Assembly: GCA_023436825.1 (NCBI GenBank)
Contig: JAEZHS010000526.1
Coordinates: 1-15,699 of the forward strand
DNA from: Pseudomonadota bacterium
Lineage (GTDB): Bacteria > Pseudomonadota > Alphaproteobacteria > Reyranellales > Reyranellaceae
Direction of reading: 5' to 3'
Length of the DNA stretch: 15,699 bases
Below the pieces are notes generated by a model that did not search any database, had not been told where the DNA came from, and was given only the letters and a program-made list of their open reading frames with translations. Shown in pieces: positions 15,026 to 15,699 of the stretch; the stretch's first letter is position 1; every line of letters starts with the position of its first letter. The position numbers and the translations under genes were made by a program.

Positions 15026-15090
15026 CTCCCGGCTTGGCTCGCCGATTCGCCCCGAAGGGCCGGGTCGTCCCGGGGGCGGAGGAGGCAACG

Positions 15091-15405
15091 ATGTCGCCCG
15101 CTTCCCTGTCGCGCCGTCTCCTGTTGGCCGTGGTCCTGTCGGCGCCTGTCGCCGCCTGCGATGTCTTCGAGGGGCGGCAAGGCGTGACGGCGTATGCGGA
15201 CGATTCGACCATCACCAACAGCATTCGCGCCAGATACCTGGAAGACCCGATGGTCCATTTCGGCGAGGTCGGCGTCACGACGCTGAACGGCAACGTGCGG
15301 CTGACCGGCCGCGTGAACTCCGAGCGCGAACGTCAGCGGGCAGCCCAGATCGCGCGGGAGGTGAAAGGCGTGCGCGCCGTCAACAACGAGATCGCTGTCC
15401 GCTGA
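15091..15405 (+). CDS. BON domain-containing lipoprotein
   Basis: This 104-residue secreted protein has an N-terminal signal of about 22 residues (positive SRR, then LLLAVVLSAP) ending in the lipobox VAAC, which makes Cys23 the lipidated residue. An Asp at the +2 position would, by the Escherichia coli rule, favour retention in the inner membrane. A single BON domain (about 37-104) follows, with STITNSIRARYLED, then VTTLNGNVRLTGRVNS and the closing VKGVRAVNNEIAVR. BON domains bind phospholipid and occur in OsmY-like stress proteins and outer-membrane maintenance factors. The ATG at 15091 follows GGAGGAGG (15078-15085); an upstream TTG at 15034 is less likely. It is probably a single-gene transcript, since a rearrangement junction follows 135 bp on. 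Confidence 0.9.
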   Translation: MSPASLSRRLLLAVVLSAPVAACDVFEGRQGVTAYADDSTITNSIRARYLEDPMVHFGEVGVTTLNGNVRLTGRVNSERERQRAAQIAREVKGVRAVNNEIAVR

Positions 15406-15540
15406 AGCGCGGTTGTGCGGGGAGGCGCTTGCGATCCGGGCAGGCGTCGCAATGACGAAGCGCAAGGCGCGCGATGGCTGCACATCGCGCGGGATGGATG
15501 CTCGGCGCGGTCGACGTATCGCCTCGCCCTTCAGCCCAGC
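15406..15540. other. Junction segment after the BON gene, with inverted repeats
   Basis: This 135-bp stretch has no recognised gene in any rightward frame. It contains CGCGCGAT (15468-15475) paired with ATCGCGCG (15484-15491) around an eight-base loop, which could end the BON transcript although no T-run follows. A smaller pair is TTGCGA (15429-15434) with TCGCAA (15447-15452). The sequence around 15445-15460 resembles, on the minus strand, the TTCGTCATTGCGA motif common in dispersed intergenic repeats; this is a resemblance from memory only. Solute-binding-protein sequence begins abruptly at the right edge. Confidence 0.4.
15468..15491 (+). terminator. Possible terminator hairpin behind the BON gene
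   Basis: It is a perfect eight-base-pair stem of G, C and one A-T pair with an eight-base loop, 62 bases past the BON stop codon. The lack of a following T-run makes it a weak terminator candidate. Confidence 0.25.
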
Positions 15541-15699
15541 TACGACGGCCGGCCGGTCGTCTTCATGCAGCTGAGCGATCTCAGCGCCAACTTCAACGCC
15601 ACGGTCGTGGTCGCCGACGGCATGCGCAAGGCGGGCTTCAAGGTCGACGTCCAGCCGCTCGACTGGGGCACGGTCTCGCAGCGCCGCAACAACAAGGGC
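15541..15699 (+). pseudogene. ABC substrate-binding protein, peptide/dipeptide family, lacking its N-terminal part
   Basis: From 15541 the frame reads YDGRPVVFMQLSDL, then ATVVVADGMRKAGFKV and DVQPLDWGTVSQRR. This is the mid-to-late section of a family 5 solute-binding protein, where full-length members (about 500-540 residues) place roughly residues 350-400. The frame stays open back to a TGA at 15403-15405, but the residues before the tyrosine do not resemble the family, and the other forward frames upstream show no such sequence either. About two thirds of the gene, including the signal peptide, is therefore missing, and no plausible start with a ribosome binding site is seen. The gene runs off the window. 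It is most likely a truncated remnant or one side of a rearrangement junction. An assembly artefact is the other possibility. Confidence 0.6.

Larger units (their letters stand above)
14695..15090. promoter_or_regulatory. Gene-free divergent region with hairpins
   Basis: These 396 bases separate the FHA cyclase (leftward) from the BON lipoprotein (rightward), and I see no credible gene in them. A 74-codon ORF at 14794-15018 has no ribosome binding site and no recognisable sequence. The region holds an inverted repeat TGAAAC-N7-GTTTCA at 14715-14733 close to the cyclase start. On the minus strand it has two TTGAC motifs 11 bp apart (14860-14864 and 14871-14875 as GTCAA). It also has GC-rich hairpins nearer the lipoprotein gene. 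Promoters for both genes must lie here, but no clear -35/-10 pair stands out. Confidence 0.5.

Noticed and set aside
1..15699. CRISPR array, tRNA, rRNA or prophage genes
   Set aside because: I saw no regularly spaced direct repeats outside the GAF-coding array, no cloverleaf-like sequence with a T-arm consensus, no rRNA segments and no phage or transposase proteins.

Overview
This window is GC-rich, and coding sequence fills almost all of both strands. The gene content (a Bug/TctC-type periplasmic binding protein, dipeptide-type ABC solute-binding proteins, LLM-class flavin oxidoreductase, a giant multi-GAF histidine kinase, several class III nucleotide cyclases) suggests a metabolically versatile soil or freshwater Alphaproteobacterium, for example of the Hyphomicrobiales or a Reyranella-like lineage. 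That assignment is inferred from gene families; no rRNA or tRNA is present to confirm it.

Layout. (1) Positions 3-200 hold the C-terminal end of a peptide/dipeptide-family ABC solute-binding protein. (2) Positions 340-4911 form a catabolism-like block. Leftward are a Bug/TctC solute-binding protein and a group A FAD monooxygenase. Rightward are an LLM-class flavin-dependent oxidoreductase and an alpha/beta hydrolase. A 321-bp divergent intergenic region with several clear inverted repeats separates the two arms. (3) Positions 5022-11529 form a tightly coupled rightward signalling operon: a soluble 1670-residue histidine kinase with seven GAF domains and one PAS domain, a single-domain response regulator, and a REC-adenylate cyclase fusion. 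Both junctions overlap by one base. (4) Positions 11564-14694 hold two leftward class III cyclases converging on that operon. One is membrane-anchored (Cache-like sensor, HAMP, cyclase). The other is a cyclase with a C-terminal FHA domain. (5) After a 396-bp gene-free stretch with GC-rich hairpins comes a small BON-domain lipoprotein. It is followed by an abrupt junction into the middle of another dipeptide-type solute-binding protein that runs off the window.

How the genes may work together. The kinase would integrate several cytoplasmic cues through its GAF/PAS array and phosphorylate the two neighbouring receiver domains. One receiver can convert that signal to cAMP. The two convergent cyclases would add an extracytoplasmic input (Cache) and a phosphopeptide-reading output or input (FHA). 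The cluster thus joins His-Asp phosphorelay, probable phosphothreonine recognition and cyclic nucleotide synthesis in about 9.7 kb. This wiring is inference; the domains and catalytic residues are read directly.

The main candidates for a second look are three. First, the signalling island with three differently gated cyclases. Second, the mosaic GAF array (order A-B-B-A-B-PAS-C-C) with an invariant cysteine in every GAF. Third, the two solute-binding-protein fragments at the window ends, which are in the same orientation and nearly complementary in coverage, as expected if the window were one unit of a tandem duplication or a circle.
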